A stretch of 64,000 bases of DNA from Lottia gigantea (Eukaryota; Mollusca; Gastropoda; Lottiidae). The notes beneath the pieces are model-generated. The model was not told the origin of the DNA, ran no database searches, and saw only the letters and a program-made list of their open reading frames with translations. The DNA lies in assembly GCF_000327385.1 (NCBI RefSeq), contig NW_008708797.1, positions 910,024 to 974,023 on the forward strand. Reading direction: 5' to 3'. Of the stretch, positions 50,912 to 64,000 are shown in pieces (positions within the stretch are counted from its first letter, which is position 1; each line of letters opens with the position of its first letter). The position numbers and the translations under genes were made by a program.

Positions 50912-53900
50912 ATGTCCAGAATATTGAGAAACTCCAATATTCATTTCCTATCAAAAGTTATTACAGTTACTAAAGTGCCAAAGAACAAGAAGTATTATGA
51001 CATTGACAAACTCAAATTCGTGAACATTGCGTTAAGGAGCAGAATAATCCCAGTAACATCATCGATACCTATTTGTATTCAACATAGGAATTTTCATTGC
51101 AACATCCTAAAATTACAGAATAAGAAAGAAAATGAAAAACAAGCCAGAGAACTTGTGAAATCATATGAAAATCCCTATGCAGGACTCTCACCTGCTGAAA
51201 AAGGTATGCAAGTTGTAGACAGAAACATTTGTCTCTGATAGCTATTTGGACAGATTTCAGCAGGTTTATTGACATACTGCATCTCCGCAGATGGGGGGGT
51301 CTTAAACCTGTTTATATATTTTGGATCTGCAAAACTGATCTCGCATCGGCATTTAAAACTGTGTGCAAAGGCAATACTTCAGACATAAGTTATGGTGATG
51401 CCCAGCACTACTCTACAGTTATCCTCAAAATAATTTAATAATACGTTAGAAAAAATATGTTGTAGCCTAGTTCTAGTATTATAAGTCATATTATTATAGG
51501 CATACATCCAACTAACAGCTTTATCAGCCGTTGAGCTAAGCTTAAATGCAGCTAAAGTTTGAAGTTTATACATTGTAAGCTACATAATCATAATCCAACC
51601 AGTAGAGTAAGAATTAGTAACTTAAATGTGTTAAAGAACAAAAACAGTATATACATTGTTTTTTAGGGATTGGAGATATTGAATTGAAATTGTCATTTAT
51701 TTCAGTAAAAGAAGCCAGTAAAGATGCAACGTATTTAGGTGTAATTGTGGCCGGCATTGGAATATTTGGTATGTAGTCTATTTTAATTCATCTAATTAAC
51801 CTAATTTGCCTTTTGGTAATTATTTGTATGCAAAGGAAAGTTAAGATTTTAATGTAAAACTGCAAAAGTGCGCTCTTTGTTGAAAAAAACTTTTACTTTT
51901 GAAATTTCTGGACTATTACCCTAAATGTTGTCGTGATCTTATTGTATTTGAATATTTCCAAATTTTTCTAGAAAACTAATTAAAATGTATTTTATGTTTT
52001 TTGCTTGAACCTTCGTTTGCAATGGGCAAATTAACTGATTTTATTTAATTCTGTTTTAGGTTACATTTTCTATACATTATTTGGTGAATTATTTTCAAGT
52101 TCTAGTCCTAGTGGCCTGTATACCTATGCATACAAACAATGTAAACAGAATTCACAGGTAGGCTTAATAATTGTAATTGAATTAACAGTGTATATACGTA
52201 AATGTTGTTTATTTTTAGTTCTATTCAGATATCTGCCACATTGTTTATCTCTTCAATAGGTAAGAAAGACTCATTTTTTTCCTTTTTCTTAAAGTTTACA
52301 AGAAGAAAAACATGACATTCCAGTAGAATTGACTTATGTCTTAGTTTTGCATTTAGAATCTGTTGATATTTTAATTGTCTTTTTGTAGATAAAAGATATA
52401 TGTGGAGAACCATTGAAAGGATATGGTGAAACAACTAGAAGGGGTAGAAGAAGACATGTCAGGTATTATTATAGTTTAATATTAATGGTCATCCAAAAAA
52501 AAAAACACAGCAAGGAAACTTTGCAGCTGCAAGAATGAGTTTACCTCTCATTCTCAAATAATCAAAAATAGAAGTCATATCTTTGTATGCACCTCTATTG
52601 TGTTGAAATTCAGACTGCAGTGGTAGTATGTGCCAATTTTCAGGGTATATGATGAAATATTCATGTTATATTTGTATTGAAGGGTTTGGAAATAAGACTA
52701 ATGATGAAAACTGTTTTTGAAGGGATTAATCAATTGAAATAAATTATACCTTGATATTAACAAATATTCTTGTGAAGACTGAAGAGCCTTAGATTACTTG
52801 TAATTGGTTTAAGTGATTGTCAGACTTGAACTGTATTGATCCTGACAATGTCTGTTAATGAGTTTTGAATCAAAATCTTGAACTATATTTAAAGGGATAC
52901 TACGTCTTAGGATGAACATAAAATTTTAATTTTGTTCAAATTTGGCCAATAACAGTATGTATCCATCAGTGGACTTACCTGGTGTCCTAACTATACACCA
53001 AAATCCCTCTATAATCTGATATATCCACAAAATCAAGTAATTAATTATAAATCGCTTAATACATCCATTAAGCGATTTTCAAATCGTGAGTTTAGGAAAT
53101 CCTGTGTAATTTTCAAGGGGAAGTAACTCTCAAGTGAGGTTTCCCGCGTCCTTGACCTCTACTCTTGAATTGACCTCGACATTGTCATATTTTGAAGACG
53201 GAATAATGATGCCTCGTAGGAGATTAATCGACTCCGCAAAAAAGCAATTTATACAATTTAGAATGAATACTCCACCACTGACACAATTTTCAACGAATAT
53301 TAATCATTGACAAAGTTTGTTTGTATACACCGGAAGATGATTGTTTCCTGTTTTAGCGTTCATTATCCAAACTCTTTTTTTCTCAAACTGAACGGATTTG
53401 TCGCTTGCTCACTTTTTAAAAAAAATTATGATTATAGTTTTATTGTCGATTTTTCAAACTTGATAAACAAATATTAGCCACAGGACGAGTGTATTCTAAG
53501 ACGTAGTATCACTTTAAATCAGATTTCTTTCAATTTTCAGTCATATAGAATTTATGGAAGATGGAATTAAATGTATAAGAATGAAGTTCTATATAGAAGG
53601 CCCACATAATAAGGGAACTGTAACATTAGAAGCTAAACAGGTACTGATGTTATTTCCTATCTATATAAATATTTTGGCACAATTTAAATGACCCTAGTCA
53701 GTTGCAACTAGATTTGTCAACTCAGTAGTGCTCTAAAGATCACTGATTTTTATTGTTCTTGGCTTCTATTTCCAGACATGCGAGTAACCGTTCCCTATTA
53801 AAATATTTGTACATATATTTAGTTTTGCAGTTACTAATGGATTATAGAAATAGATTGAACAGTGAAGATTATATCAAAGTGCAGTCATGAAGACTTAAAG

Positions 53901-54125
53901 CAAAGATTCTATCCTATAGTTTGTAACTTTAAGCGGATATCCAATTACTCCTTTCAGCAGTCAGCACTACAACACAGCATCCCTTACAGAGTCAATATAG
54001 CTTTATGATTAATTTTATATTATTTATTTTTATAGAATGAACGGCAGAAGTATGAAATACAGTTTATATATGTTGAATTTGGAGGTATACAACCACGTGT
54101 AATAGTTATAGAAGACAATAGATGA
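50912..54125 (+). CDS. TIMM21: Mitochondrial import subunit TIM21 (TIMM21), 6 exons
   Basis: Exons 50912-51203, 51706-51768, 52060-52157, 52389-52462, 53541-53640 and 54036-54125 join in phase to 238 residues (human 248). Seen: a long basic N-terminus suited to a matrix-targeting presequence; ENPYAGLSPAEKG; one transmembrane segment at about 105-125 (YLGVIVAGIGIFGYIFYTLF); then the conserved intermembrane-space domain with PLKGYGETTRRGRR, RMKFYIEGP, KGTVTLEAK and the terminal VIVIEDNR. TIM21 tethers the TIM23 translocase to TOM and, in animals, also shuttles subunits into respiratory-chain assembly. Intron 4 holds a full MITE. AATAAA lies at 54319. It is convergent with the transglutaminase gene. 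Confidence 0.94.
52893..53513. mobile_element. TTAA-flanked MITE, 621 bp, in TIMM21 intron 4
   Basis: The left end AGGGATACTACGTCTTAGGA is complementary to the right end TATTCTAAGACGTAGTATCACT. TTAA lies on both sides (52889-52892 and 53514-53517). An internal self-complementary box AATCGCTTAATACATCCATT / AAGCGATTTT lies at about 53050-53080. The shorter copy at 18142-18486 shares ends and interior. Non-coding. Confidence 0.8.
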
Positions 54126-54857
54126 TCTATCAACAACTTAGGTTCATTCATTTTTGTTACAAGAAAAGTGTGAATATATTTGACAGCTGTTACTGCTGCA
54201 TTTGTTTTTATATATGTGATCATGATATTTTGATGCTGATTTTTTAAGAGGCAATACAAATCATTTCTCACTGCCCAGCCCTCTCCCAATATTTATATTA
54301 ACATAAGTATCACAGTGTAATAAATAACAAATAACAAACCATTATAAGAGCAATAGCCAATTATATTATATGGATAGAAAATTAACATATTTGTTCAAGA
54401 AATAAAATAGACAAATTTGTATTCAATGTTAAAGAATGAAATTATTACATATTGAAATTAGAGTAACATTATTTGCAAAGAAGCTCATTCTTATTTAAGT
54501 ATATCTCTTTGGGTTGTTTAGCTTGGATCTGAAGTCTTTTATAATAAAGGTTTGTTTACCAATCCAATACATTAATAGCTACCTAGTGATCAATTGTGAA
54601 AGGAGGATATCATATCTACGATTAAATATCTCAAGAAGACAGTAAAATATTGAAAGCTGTATTTGTGATTTATAGAAACTGTAGCCTGATCAGTGAAAAC
54701 AATAAAACAGATAAAATAACATAAAATATTAAACTGCTCCAAACGATTATAAATTATCAAATAAGAAGAAAGTTTCAATCCTTAAATAATATCATGTTTT
54801 ATGAGTATGAAAATTTCAATTTATTTTATGAAAAGAAACTATTCAACAAAACTTCCA

Positions 54858-57800
54858 TTACACTATAAATAGTGTATGATATCCAACAATATCTGGAATT
54901 TCTTCACAATCAAAACTTAAAAATAAATCTCTTTCATCATTATCTCTCTTTTTAGGTTTTACTTTCAGTTTCGTTTCCCATTTAGATTTAGGAGGAACAT
55001 CTCTACAAGAATAGTAAAAAGAATAATTAAATTACAATATTATATCCTGTATTCAACTGAAATTATATAACCACTCAAAACAACAAATACGGAGAGCTTA
55101 TTAGAGATAATATACGGTCTGTAAGCAATACTTACGGAAATTTGATATTTTTCTTCTGTTTGTCAGAACATAATTGTAAACTCCCCTCCACTTGTAAAGA
55201 ACATTTTGTCAGGGCTCTGTTTAAAGGATTCTCAAAGTAGGCTGTGACCTCAAGTATGTCATTTTCCTTACATTCTTCTGGTGCCTGAATTAAATGAATT
55301 TGTAAATATAAAGATAGTGGACCACAGCCATATACGCCCACCGCGGCATGCGAATGGTACATATTAAAGATTTTGGGGCAAGGGCAATAACTCTGCTTCT
55401 TACGGTCGAAAATAGCTCAAATTCGAACTTGATCTTCGTTTTATGAATATAGGGACACTTATCTCCATTTACTCCTATAATGATGTTACAATGGCATTTT
55501 AGGCAGATACATCCAGATTTAACGAGGATTATAACTGAGGGTTCCTAAATACATTCGCCCAAGTCTTGCACAATAACAGAGATTAAAACTCATGACCATC
55601 ATTGTTTGCGATAGGCAACACCTCCACTATAATTCAACTGAAAACTGTTACCTCAATAGTTATATCTGGTCTTCTTAATCTAAAATCATCATATTCAACA
55701 TGAGCTGTCCTCTCTTCTTTCACAATACAGAAAGCTATGACTTTAAATGAGAAATGATTGGCTGAAACAGCTAAATATTCCTCAGATAAAACATCTATTG
55801 TCAGCTTAGCCTCTGAAATGTAGAAACCAAGCTTTATATAGTGTTGATTTGGTACCTGAAATTATTGTTTATATTTGAATTCTGATTCAATATCTCTGAT
55901 TTTATATCTCAATGTCTGATTCTATATCTGAATGTCTGATTCAATATCTCAATGTCTGATTCACTACCTCAATGTCTGATTCAATAGGCTACCTCAATGT
56001 CTGATTCTATATCTCAATGTCTGATTTAATAATCTCAATGCCTGATTTTATATCTGAATGTCTGATTCAATTTCTCAATCTCTGATTTAATTTCCCAATG
56101 TCTTGTTCAATATCTCCATGTCTGATTCAATATTTCTTAACTTATATTGGATGTTGAAACTACCTGAACGACTTTCAATTTCTTGTTCATCAAAATGTTT
56201 AGAGGCAACTTTTCCAATAATATCTCCATCATATTCAATTTGTAATACTGACAATGATACTTTAACACTTCTAGTTTTATCACTGGTATTTTTAATAATA
56301 ACAGAATAGTTAAAATCATTTCCAACCATAATTCCATCTTTGTCCTCAAGAATTAACTCTATAGTCTGAAACATTCAAGTAATTAATTAAGTTCGTTAAG
56401 TGTCAATATTTTCTTGAATGTTAAACAAATTCAGTATTGTTTGTGATTCATGTTTATGATAGCAACATAACATTATTCTGTGGTCAGAATGTTCAGTTAG
56501 TAAAGTGATTTTAAAGGCTTAATCTTTCTCTGATTAACGCAGTCTGCATTTCCTCATGAATTAGCTGTGTAGTTCTGGATGAAATGTAATTTTGTCACAT
56601 GTATGCTTGTCAGCATGAGTTAACAGCTCTCAAAATATGCTTGGAACCAGTTTAGACTTACAGATTTGTCAAGATGAGGCACCTTATTTGAACTGGCTGT
56701 TTTATGGACTTTATTAACAGTTTCTCTTTCTTCTGTACTTCCTGAAAATAAATCAAATCATTTCAGTTTACAGTACGATTTTCTAATTTTTATAATTTGT
56801 GGGTACGGAGAAACTATATGAGTGTAATGTGGAAAGTTGGTGTGGGTTAAATGTATGATTTGGACGCTTTAACGTTGAAACTTTTTCCAGTGATATTTGT
56901 AACCGACGTAAAGATTGGAGCCAGCGAAATAGACTGACGATTCAAGCATGCAATCGGGCTCTGAAGGTCATAAGCAAACCAGGTTGGGCTAAGGATTCAT
57001 AAATCAATCCATAAACGACTGACTTGGTATAAAGTTAGTGTATTCCCAAATTTGTTGACAGCTCTTCTCCCCTGAAAGATACTTTTGACGGTTACCGGCA
57101 GAATATATGTCTCAGGAGTCAAAAAGTTTCCGAATAGCTATATTTACTGTTCACAGTAACATAAAGTATACACAGAATTAATACCTTCTAAATATTTGTA
57201 GGATAAGGTTAAATCTTCTCTATCAGGATCATCACCAAAAATACTAAGTCGACCATTGTAACCTAACCCTGTCGCTTTCTTTGTACTGATCTTCTTACCC
57301 ACCCTATAATATACACAACACCGAGATTTTGGGAAGAATCCGTAAATCTTACAATTACCCTTTTGTATAGAGAAATACAGTTCTCTCGGCTTGCGTACAG
57401 ACATGTACGTCCACCAAAATACCCATTATGTGCAACATGCAAACACTGATCTCTGTGAGCCATCAGCAGAATATCATCTTTCAATACATACAGTAGATGC
57501 GAATGCATTCAGATTAATTCAAATATTTGTAGATCATATACCCTAGAGAGTAGCCTACTATACCTTCATTCTTCAACAATTGGCATTGGTCAAAATTATA
57601 CCACTCCATAGTCTCTACTTGTGACCTAAGCAAGTGCTACTATAAGAGATTATCTCTAATAAAACCTTATACTACTGTTGCTCCTCCTTTGGACATTCAA
57701 TCCTCAGAGCATCCTGCTTGTGGTGGTTCAACAGTCCACAAAATCTACCATTTTGATTTCTTTGCGCCTCCAACAGTATTTGTAAAGTTCAATGAAAGCA

Positions 57801-60800
57801 ATCTTGTCTCCCATAAGACGATATCTAAATTTGATACTGCGAACCGATACACCATACCTGTCTTTATACCTCAAGTCTAAGCATCAACCGAGAACACTCT
57901 TTCCACAAATTGAATTTGAAATGTTGCAACTTGTGATAATTGTGTCTTGAATTATCAAACTCACCTTGTTTTATTGACACCCAAAACATATAAATCATCA
58001 TAATCTTCTCTCAACCAATCTATACAATCAGCATTAACTTCAGCAAAAACAAAGGCTGTATCAAAACCTGTATTTATTTCTCCTTTCTTTACTGCTGTTA
58101 CCGGTGAAGGTCCGAGACAATACACACCTTCAAATGATAATGTAAAACCTTAATAATATTCTCTAACGAATTCTTCCTGGGACTTCTATTTTCTATTTTC
58201 AAGGTTAAACTTGAAGAAAAAATCAAATAGTGACCGTGCAATGAACCGGCGCTATCTGAACTCTGGACTGTTCATCACGACAGTATCCAGATCATCAATA
58301 TGTATAATGACATCGTTACATTATTTACAGAACCATCAACTAAATACAACTGAATAAATCGTAATGATTTTATAATACACATCTTGTCAGGAGTGCTTTG
58401 TCGAAGTCATCGCCATCACCTCTTCCTACCCGTAGGGTTACAAACGAGACTACTCACCGTCACTTGTTTCTTGTGGGGTAGCATCAATAACCTGCCAACC
58501 ATCATAACCATAGTCTAAATCTGGACGTTTCATCCACACCTCATTCCATACATGGAAATTCCTGCAATGAATATATAATTTATATTAGTTACATCTTTAT
58601 TCAATTAAGATCTGTAGTGGAACATCTTAGGCATTTTCAGATGTAAGTTCTAACCGTTGCAATTGTGATGCATCTCTATGTGAAATGTTCTGAAATGCCC
58701 GTATAAGATTAATCAAGAAGCCTGTATAGGTCATATTCTAGAAGAATTATATCAACAGAAATGTCACATATAACGATGAATAACGAGGATTGACAGTTCA
58801 AAACGGAACCTTACCAAGTAGAATCTCCATATCCTTCACATTCGCTTAAATCACCTTCTTCATCAATTGCAAATATTTTATCAATAGTACAACTCATATC
58901 AGTATCATGGGCTGACATAAAGTTAGTAACACTTCGACAAGGTAACCCTACAGCTCGACATACTGAAAATAGGCATGTAGAAACATACAAAACAAACAAA
59001 AAAGTGTTTGAATGATATTTTTTATGGCGATCGTGTAATTTCATTGTTGACATATTATAAGCTTACGTATTTCCGAATCTGTGTATGTTTTCTAGCATGT
59101 AATTTTTAATAACCTTATATACACACCTGTTGTCAAAACTCCAGAGAAAACCCAACACTGTCCAAATTTTACAGGTTCCCCCTTTTCCATATATTCCATC
59201 AATATCTTGTAACTTCCCACCCAAGCTGTTGGTCTTGTGCCATCTTTATAATCTCCGGACCAATTCCCTACCAGAACCCCGGCATCATCGTTATTGTTTA
59301 CCTGAAATGTGTTCAATATCAAAACAATATATTTCCTCTCAAGGTAAGGGCGATATCTGATGCCAGGATTGGTTCCTTTTTGTGGTTATTTCAACAAAGT
59401 CACCAGCAGTGTTTTTATGGAGTATATCTTATTCATAAAATAAGAAAGAGGTGGAACTCCGTTAAAGCCAGAGCGCCATAGACTACATTATGGATGGCAT
59501 CGAATAATTGGAACCTTTATTGAAAATTACTGAAATTCCAAGGTAAGGTTTCGTCTATGCAAAGATGAAAAACAATTTGTCCACTTCCCAGATCTAGCCA
59601 TTATGACTCTAAAAATCTTGATCACTCAAGTGACGTGACTTAATTAGACAACAACCTTCCAGTTCCAATCTTCAATTAACACTGTAAATTACTTCTTGAG
59701 TACAAAGATGGCGTACTCACTATTCTAGAAAAAGCTCTAGCTATATAAACAGGATCACCCATATTTCCATCAACTTTAAAACCAAACGATTTTTGTAAAA
59801 TGAACAGTGCTACATCCAAAATACCATCGGAAAACTGTCAAATAAAACATAATGGTATAAACGGTGTTTCGTAGGTCGCAGAGTGTTTGAGCATGCTAGT
59901 GGAACCCAATTTCAATTAAGTCTTGTTTTGACTGGAACTCATGAGCTTTACAAAGACAGTGAGTCTTGTCTACGAGCAGAGTCAGTGGCTATTGCTGTGT
60001 AATAAATGTTATCCAATTTAGTACGTGGAAGAATGTTCCTCTTTTACCTACCTTGCGCCATAGTCTTCAGCCTATTAATGTTCTTTTATAATATTAGGTA
60101 TTTCCAGCATTTGCTGAAGTTGCTCCTAGGTTATGAAGCAGGCTGATTGACTTCAAGCATACAATTCTATATATGTTTACTATATCACTATGCCATTGCA
60201 TGAGTCGTCAAGGACTGTTCTAATGAGCCACATAACTTACCTGAGCGAAATTCCAGCCTCGAGAACCAATCTGTCTATAATTACCATAATATATAGCACC
60301 ACCATCGTTTAAAATATATTCATCCAATAACTTCTCGGTGGGTAAATAAACAGTGTCCTCTATTAAATATTTTAAATGATTATTATTACATACATCATTG
60401 AGTTCAAATGCAGTGTAGGGCTTTATACACCTGTATACGTTATGAGTAACGAATATTATAGTACAGTATAGTAGGCCTACAGTTAGTGCTACACAATAAT
60501 AATTAATGCCTTTGACCAAACTCAAATACATACAAATCAAATAGATTATCAAATCGTGTTTGAAATACATGTTAAAGAAGATATACAAACCTATATAGAA
60601 AGCCTACTATAATATCTATCGCTTTTATATACCACAATCAATATCACTAGTTATCACTTCCAACATGCAAATCCAATGTCCGGATTGTCCATAATTAACC
60701 AAATGAGATTCTGGTCAGCTATAATATAAGTTCTTATATTTACCCACCTTTACACCACGGATTTAGTAGAACTTTGATAGGATCTGGGTGATCATATCGT

Positions 60801-63087
60801 ACTGATTTCTGTTTTCCATCTTCTACATCAATAATCGTCTTAATGACAAATTTCCATTCTCCTATCACACAATTAGCTGGTATAAATATACCGAATGTTA
60901 CAGATGGTGATTTGCCTTCCTCTGTCTCGTCTCCTGTTTTAATTATTCTAACCCCCCATTCTCCTGGTTTGTAGGTTTTCTCACCACTCAGCTTACAAGT
61001 AGAATGGGTTCGAGATTTTGGTAAAGGAAATTCTCCTGAAATGATTTTTAATGTTAATAATCAGAAGAAAATAGTAGAAGAAAAAAAAATCTCGGCATAA
61101 CCTATGTATGACCTGTGATTGGCTAAATATTTTAAAGCATCGCCATCGAACATTGCTTGGCACAACAGTACAGTTGTCTGTGAAAATGGGGATTGAAGAT
61201 TCACTTGAGTTGAAACAATTCTATTTATATTAGATATGGGCTAAACTTGAATGGGCCAGTGTCATAAATTAAAGCTTACTTGGAAACTGTAATATCATAT
61301 AAATCTAAATGAAACTAACCGGTCTTAAATATAAACGACAGATTATCATTCTCTCTATCGTACGGTTTATCAAAGGTGACTGTAAGAGTAAATTCATCAC
61401 CACGTCTAACAACTAATTCTGCTGGTATTTTCTTCCCATCTTCTTCTCCCCTTTCTTTTCTATCTTCTCTTGTACAGTCATATTTTGATGTATGGTGTTT
61501 CTTTGTATTCTCTTGTATATTCAATTCAATGTTTTTGACTTTAATAGCACTTGTCAATTCTTCCTCGATAAGGTCTGTAAAGAAATAACATTTTTTTTAA
61601 AGACAGTGCTCAGTGATTAGTTGGAACCATGACAACGCGAGCATTCATTGGCTGATTCTGAACTCAACGTTCCCGCATTCAAAATTACACATTTAAAGGG
61701 GCAGATGCTTCATTCTCTTTGACCAATCATCATTGTTCACAGCTTACCGTCGAAATTTGAGCCTTCAAATCCATGTGTCCAGAATTATCCACGTTTGAAT
61801 GTAAGATACTCTGTGATATATAGAAAAGACAAAACATTTTATGCAAATGATTGATTGTATAGGAATGTAGTCCAGGCTATTTTCAGAAATCTTAGTCCAG
61901 GCTATTTTTAGAAATCTTCTTTCTCTCTCCCTTTTGGGGTTTTTGCCTGCCTATTTTTTGGGTAAAATTTGGTCTAGATTTGGAATTTGATGTCTGAAAT
62001 TGCATTATCTTTCAGATTTGGTGAGATGATGAGAGACTTAAAGGCAGAAGGCTAATTCTAAAAATAGTCGTTTTGTGAAGTGCCAACATCTAGCGGATGA
62101 GTATAACCGGTAGTAGTCTACTTTCAATTTTAGTAGCTCAAAATTTTCATGGTCATCATATAATGAATTTTTTAGGAGACATTGAGAATTGGTCAGGCTT
62201 TCATTCGACATGTTGGAAAGCTTTCAACGAGATTTCTGGAAAAAGTTATAGAAGGTTGAATTTCGTGTTTTAACATGGGAAGAGATGGCAAATGAATTAG
62301 TGGAGTGAGTCCATATTTGAAGGAATTATGTCCCTTTAAAGCCTACAGATTATTCCTTGGTTACTTCATTCTTTAACTTCCAAATCATATTTTGATTTTG
62401 ACCATTATAGTAGTGGCGGTTGTCGGGCGCGAGGCAATCCATAGTATGCTTTTCGAAACACCTGATGGTTCTTCTCTTTACAATTTTTACTCCCGATTTT
62501 ATCATTCTTTGGAGGAGATTTTTGATTCACGGAATTGTCTTGCTTGTACGAACTTTTATCTTATAATTAAATTGCATAGATTACGATATGTTTTAAACTC
62601 AAGAAGACCTGTGTATAAAACAAATCATCTTTTATTAATTTTTTTTATTGATTGGTTGGCACCATCACAACGCGAGTTCTAATTGGCTGATTCTAAACTC
62701 CTTGAATTGCTATTGTTATTATTACTTGTTTCATTCTGAGTTATCGTTAAAATCTGGCTTTTTTCATAAATATATGGTAAATTGGCACAAGCCAACATAT
62801 GAAAATTTTAATTGTGTTGGGGAAATCTTCATTCATTATGCCTACACAATATTACAGCAATTTATATATATCTATATCTATTTTGCAAGCATATAGTTAG
62901 GCCTACCTATGTGTTCTGTACCACCAATAGTTTGTTTGTCTGAATCTTCAGGTAGACAACTACATCGCTCTGCAAATCTTTTAAACCAGTTATCTGTTGA
63001 TGGTCTGCTGTTATAGCGTCGCTCTCGACCTCGGCGATAGTCTATTCTATTATAACTTGGAGTACTTCTTCTATATCTTGAATACAT
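54858..63087 (-). CDS. TGM: Transglutaminase (annulin/TGM1-like), 15 exons
   Basis: Minus-strand exons 63087-62907, 61574-61320, 61035-60748, 60359-60241, 59834-59721, 59301-59127, 58962-58815, 58561-58458, 58127-57965, 57303-57185, 56741-56662, 56365-56164, 55812-55652, 55284-55136 and 55002-54858 join in phase to 800 residues. Residues 1-60 form an Arg/Tyr/Ser-rich extension ([13 protein letters not shown]) with a cysteine pair (ERCSCLPED). Then come the N-terminal beta-sandwich ([28 protein letters not shown]), the catalytic core with FGQCWVFSG (Cys368), NFHVWNE (His430) and DATPQE (Asp453), and two C-terminal beta-barrels. The Cys-His and His-Asp spacings (62, 23) fit the family. These calcium-dependent enzymes make glutamyl-lysine cross-links; invertebrate members act in clotting and matrix or cuticle. 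No signal peptide; the cysteines might be acylated. AATAAA lies about 35 nt past the stop. Confidence 0.95.
55879..56140. repeat. About 20-bp tandem repeat in a transglutaminase intron
   Basis: About a dozen diverged copies of a unit near ATCTCAATGTCTGATTCAAT run between the exons at 55652-55812 and 56164-56365. The array ends about 25 bp from the splice donor of the latter exon. Confidence 0.85.
61610..61810. repeat. Dispersed element fragment in transglutaminase intron 1
   Basis: CAACGCGAG...ATTGGCTGATTCT near 61636 recurs at 62670-62700. AAGGGGCAGATGCTTCAT...GTTCACAGCTTACCGTCGAAATTTGAGCCTTC matches 19550-19650 (GGGACAGGTGCTCCAT...GTTCACAGCTCACCGTTAAAATTGAAGCCTTC). This shows a shared old element. 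Confidence 0.55.
62035..62342. mobile_element. Possible TTAA-type MITE in transglutaminase intron 1
   Basis: The left end CTTAAAGGCAGAAGG and the right end ATGTCCCTTTAAAG are loosely complementary next to TTAA. Inverted repeats are imperfect, so this is a weak call by analogy with the clearer TTAA elements in the window. Confidence 0.35.
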
Positions 63088-63617
63088 ACTGTAATGTGTA
63101 TTAAATATACTGAAATTGAATAATACTTTAACTATAGTATAATTAGATGATCACTATTACGATTTATATATGTATTGTTTAAGGAAGTCGCTACTTTCCT
63201 TAAGTGTCCTGTGTTTACATGGCCCGATCCTGTTCGAATTAACAACTGTTATCTATGGAAGTATTTATTCTTTATACATAAAAATTTATAGCCCTTTTTT
63301 TCATTTTAACAAATCAATGTTACCTTAGAAAAGTCACCCCACCCCCACTTCACCAAAAATTGATAGGCCTAAGCGTAAAATTCATGTTTTTTGTTTTGAG
63401 TTTCCTTATGTCCGCGCTTATTTCAATAGGCAAAATATTGTAAAATTATATTAACAATAGTGGATCCATAACGAATGCCACCAAAGATACCATTCAAGTG
63501 ATGTATTCAGTTAGAATCCACAACGTCCCCCGTTTTCCAATATAGACTACGCTAATTTGGTACATGTATGTAGTTTACTACAGGTGATCAGCTAATAATA
63601 ACAAAAATGTAAGTCTG

Positions 63618-64000
63618 TACGAGGGTAGGCTGAAAAGTTCTACACTGAAGTGGGTATCTTAATTGGACTGAAATTGAAACCTTTCCCCAACAGCAAGTAC
63701 TTATTATCATTGTACGAGACCGTCTTATAAACAAAACCAATGAAATCATCCGAAACTGACTTAAGGGTATTTATTTTGCTCCTGAAAATAAAAGTGCTAA
63801 CATAGACACATGCTGACCTGGTCTCCACTTTAGGGGATGATGCCCCTTCCTTTTACAATTGTGAAGAAGGGGATGAGAAATTCTTTGGCACCAGAGAGAG
63901 CTTTGGCGATGACCGGTGTTCAAGAAGGTCTTCAACAATAACCATTCTGGAAAACAACCCGAGTACATGACATGATGGTGGTTGATCGACGATCGTCCAC
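63618..64000 (+). mobile_element. 5' part of a decayed mariner-like transposon, runs off the window
   Basis: ACGAGGGTAGGCTGAAAAGTTCT (63619-63641) matches the kind of inverted repeat that begins many mariner elements (ACGAGGGT...CTGAAAAGTT). Downstream on the plus strand, GTRESFGDDRCSRRSSTIT and then, after a one-base shift of frame, VHDMMVVDRRSS match the transposase N-terminal DNA-binding region (usual form GRESLEDDPRSGRPST and V..MV..DRRLT). There is also a stop in the first of these frames. This Tc1/mariner copy is therefore inactive; its 3' half and catalytic DDE/D region lie outside the window. Confidence 0.75.

Noticed and set aside
60360-60425. Extra upstream coding part of the transglutaminase exon at 60241-60359
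   Set aside because: The frame is open, but the acceptor at 60360-60361 restores the canonical NPWCKEDTVYLP join in phase. The upstream acceptor would need a different donor and adds residues not seen in the family.

Overview
This window is eukaryotic nuclear DNA, AT-rich, with compact metazoan genes split into many short exons by GT-AG introns of roughly 100-1000 bp. Gene content (transglutaminase, TRPC4AP, SLC66A2, TIMM21, CMC2, AIRIM) fits a bilaterian animal. The dense small non-autonomous DNA elements with ends such as ATACGCCCAC resemble those I associate with molluscs, so a gastropod or bivalve is my best guess; this is an inference, not proven.

Layout. 1-11.2 kb: no recognisable gene; a 66-bp tandem array at the left edge, a small hairpin near 5.9 kb and MITEs at 10.1-11.2 kb. 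11.4-15.5 kb: a convergent pair, an enoyl-CoA hydratase/isomerase-family gene (+) and CMC2 (-). 15.6-20 kb: repeats (MITE copies and a 41-bp minisatellite). 20.0-32.8 kb: a divergent pair sharing a ~650-bp upstream region, an unrecognised 423-residue single-exon gene (-) and a complete 24-exon TRPC4AP (+). 36.0-39.0 kb: an evectin/PLEKHB-like PH-domain gene (-). 40.1-42.0 kb: AIRIM/C1orf109 (+). 44.4-48.1 kb: the PQ-loop transporter SLC66A2 (-), with a 24-nt microexon. 50.9-54.1 kb: TIMM21 (+). 54.9-63.1 kb: a complete 15-exon transglutaminase (-) with Cys-His-Asp triad. The right edge holds the 5' end of a decayed mariner-like transposon.

Exon structures were worked out by hand from splice sites, reading phase and remembered family sequences. 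Every junction keeps phase, and the products (253, 88, 771, 328, 201, 265, 238 and 800 residues) are plausible full-length proteins. The genes do not form one pathway: three look mitochondrial (CMC2, TIMM21, probably the ECI-like enzyme), one acts in ribosome maturation (AIRIM), two are membrane or trafficking proteins (SLC66A2, PLEKHB-like), one is a ubiquitin-ligase adaptor (TRPC4AP) and one cross-links proteins (TGM).

The most interesting non-genic signal is a family of non-autonomous Helentron-like elements (at least four copies). They share subterminal inverted repeats and a 3' hairpin but carry different tandem-repeat cores. Several TTAA-flanked MITE families also occur, some inside introns of the genes above.
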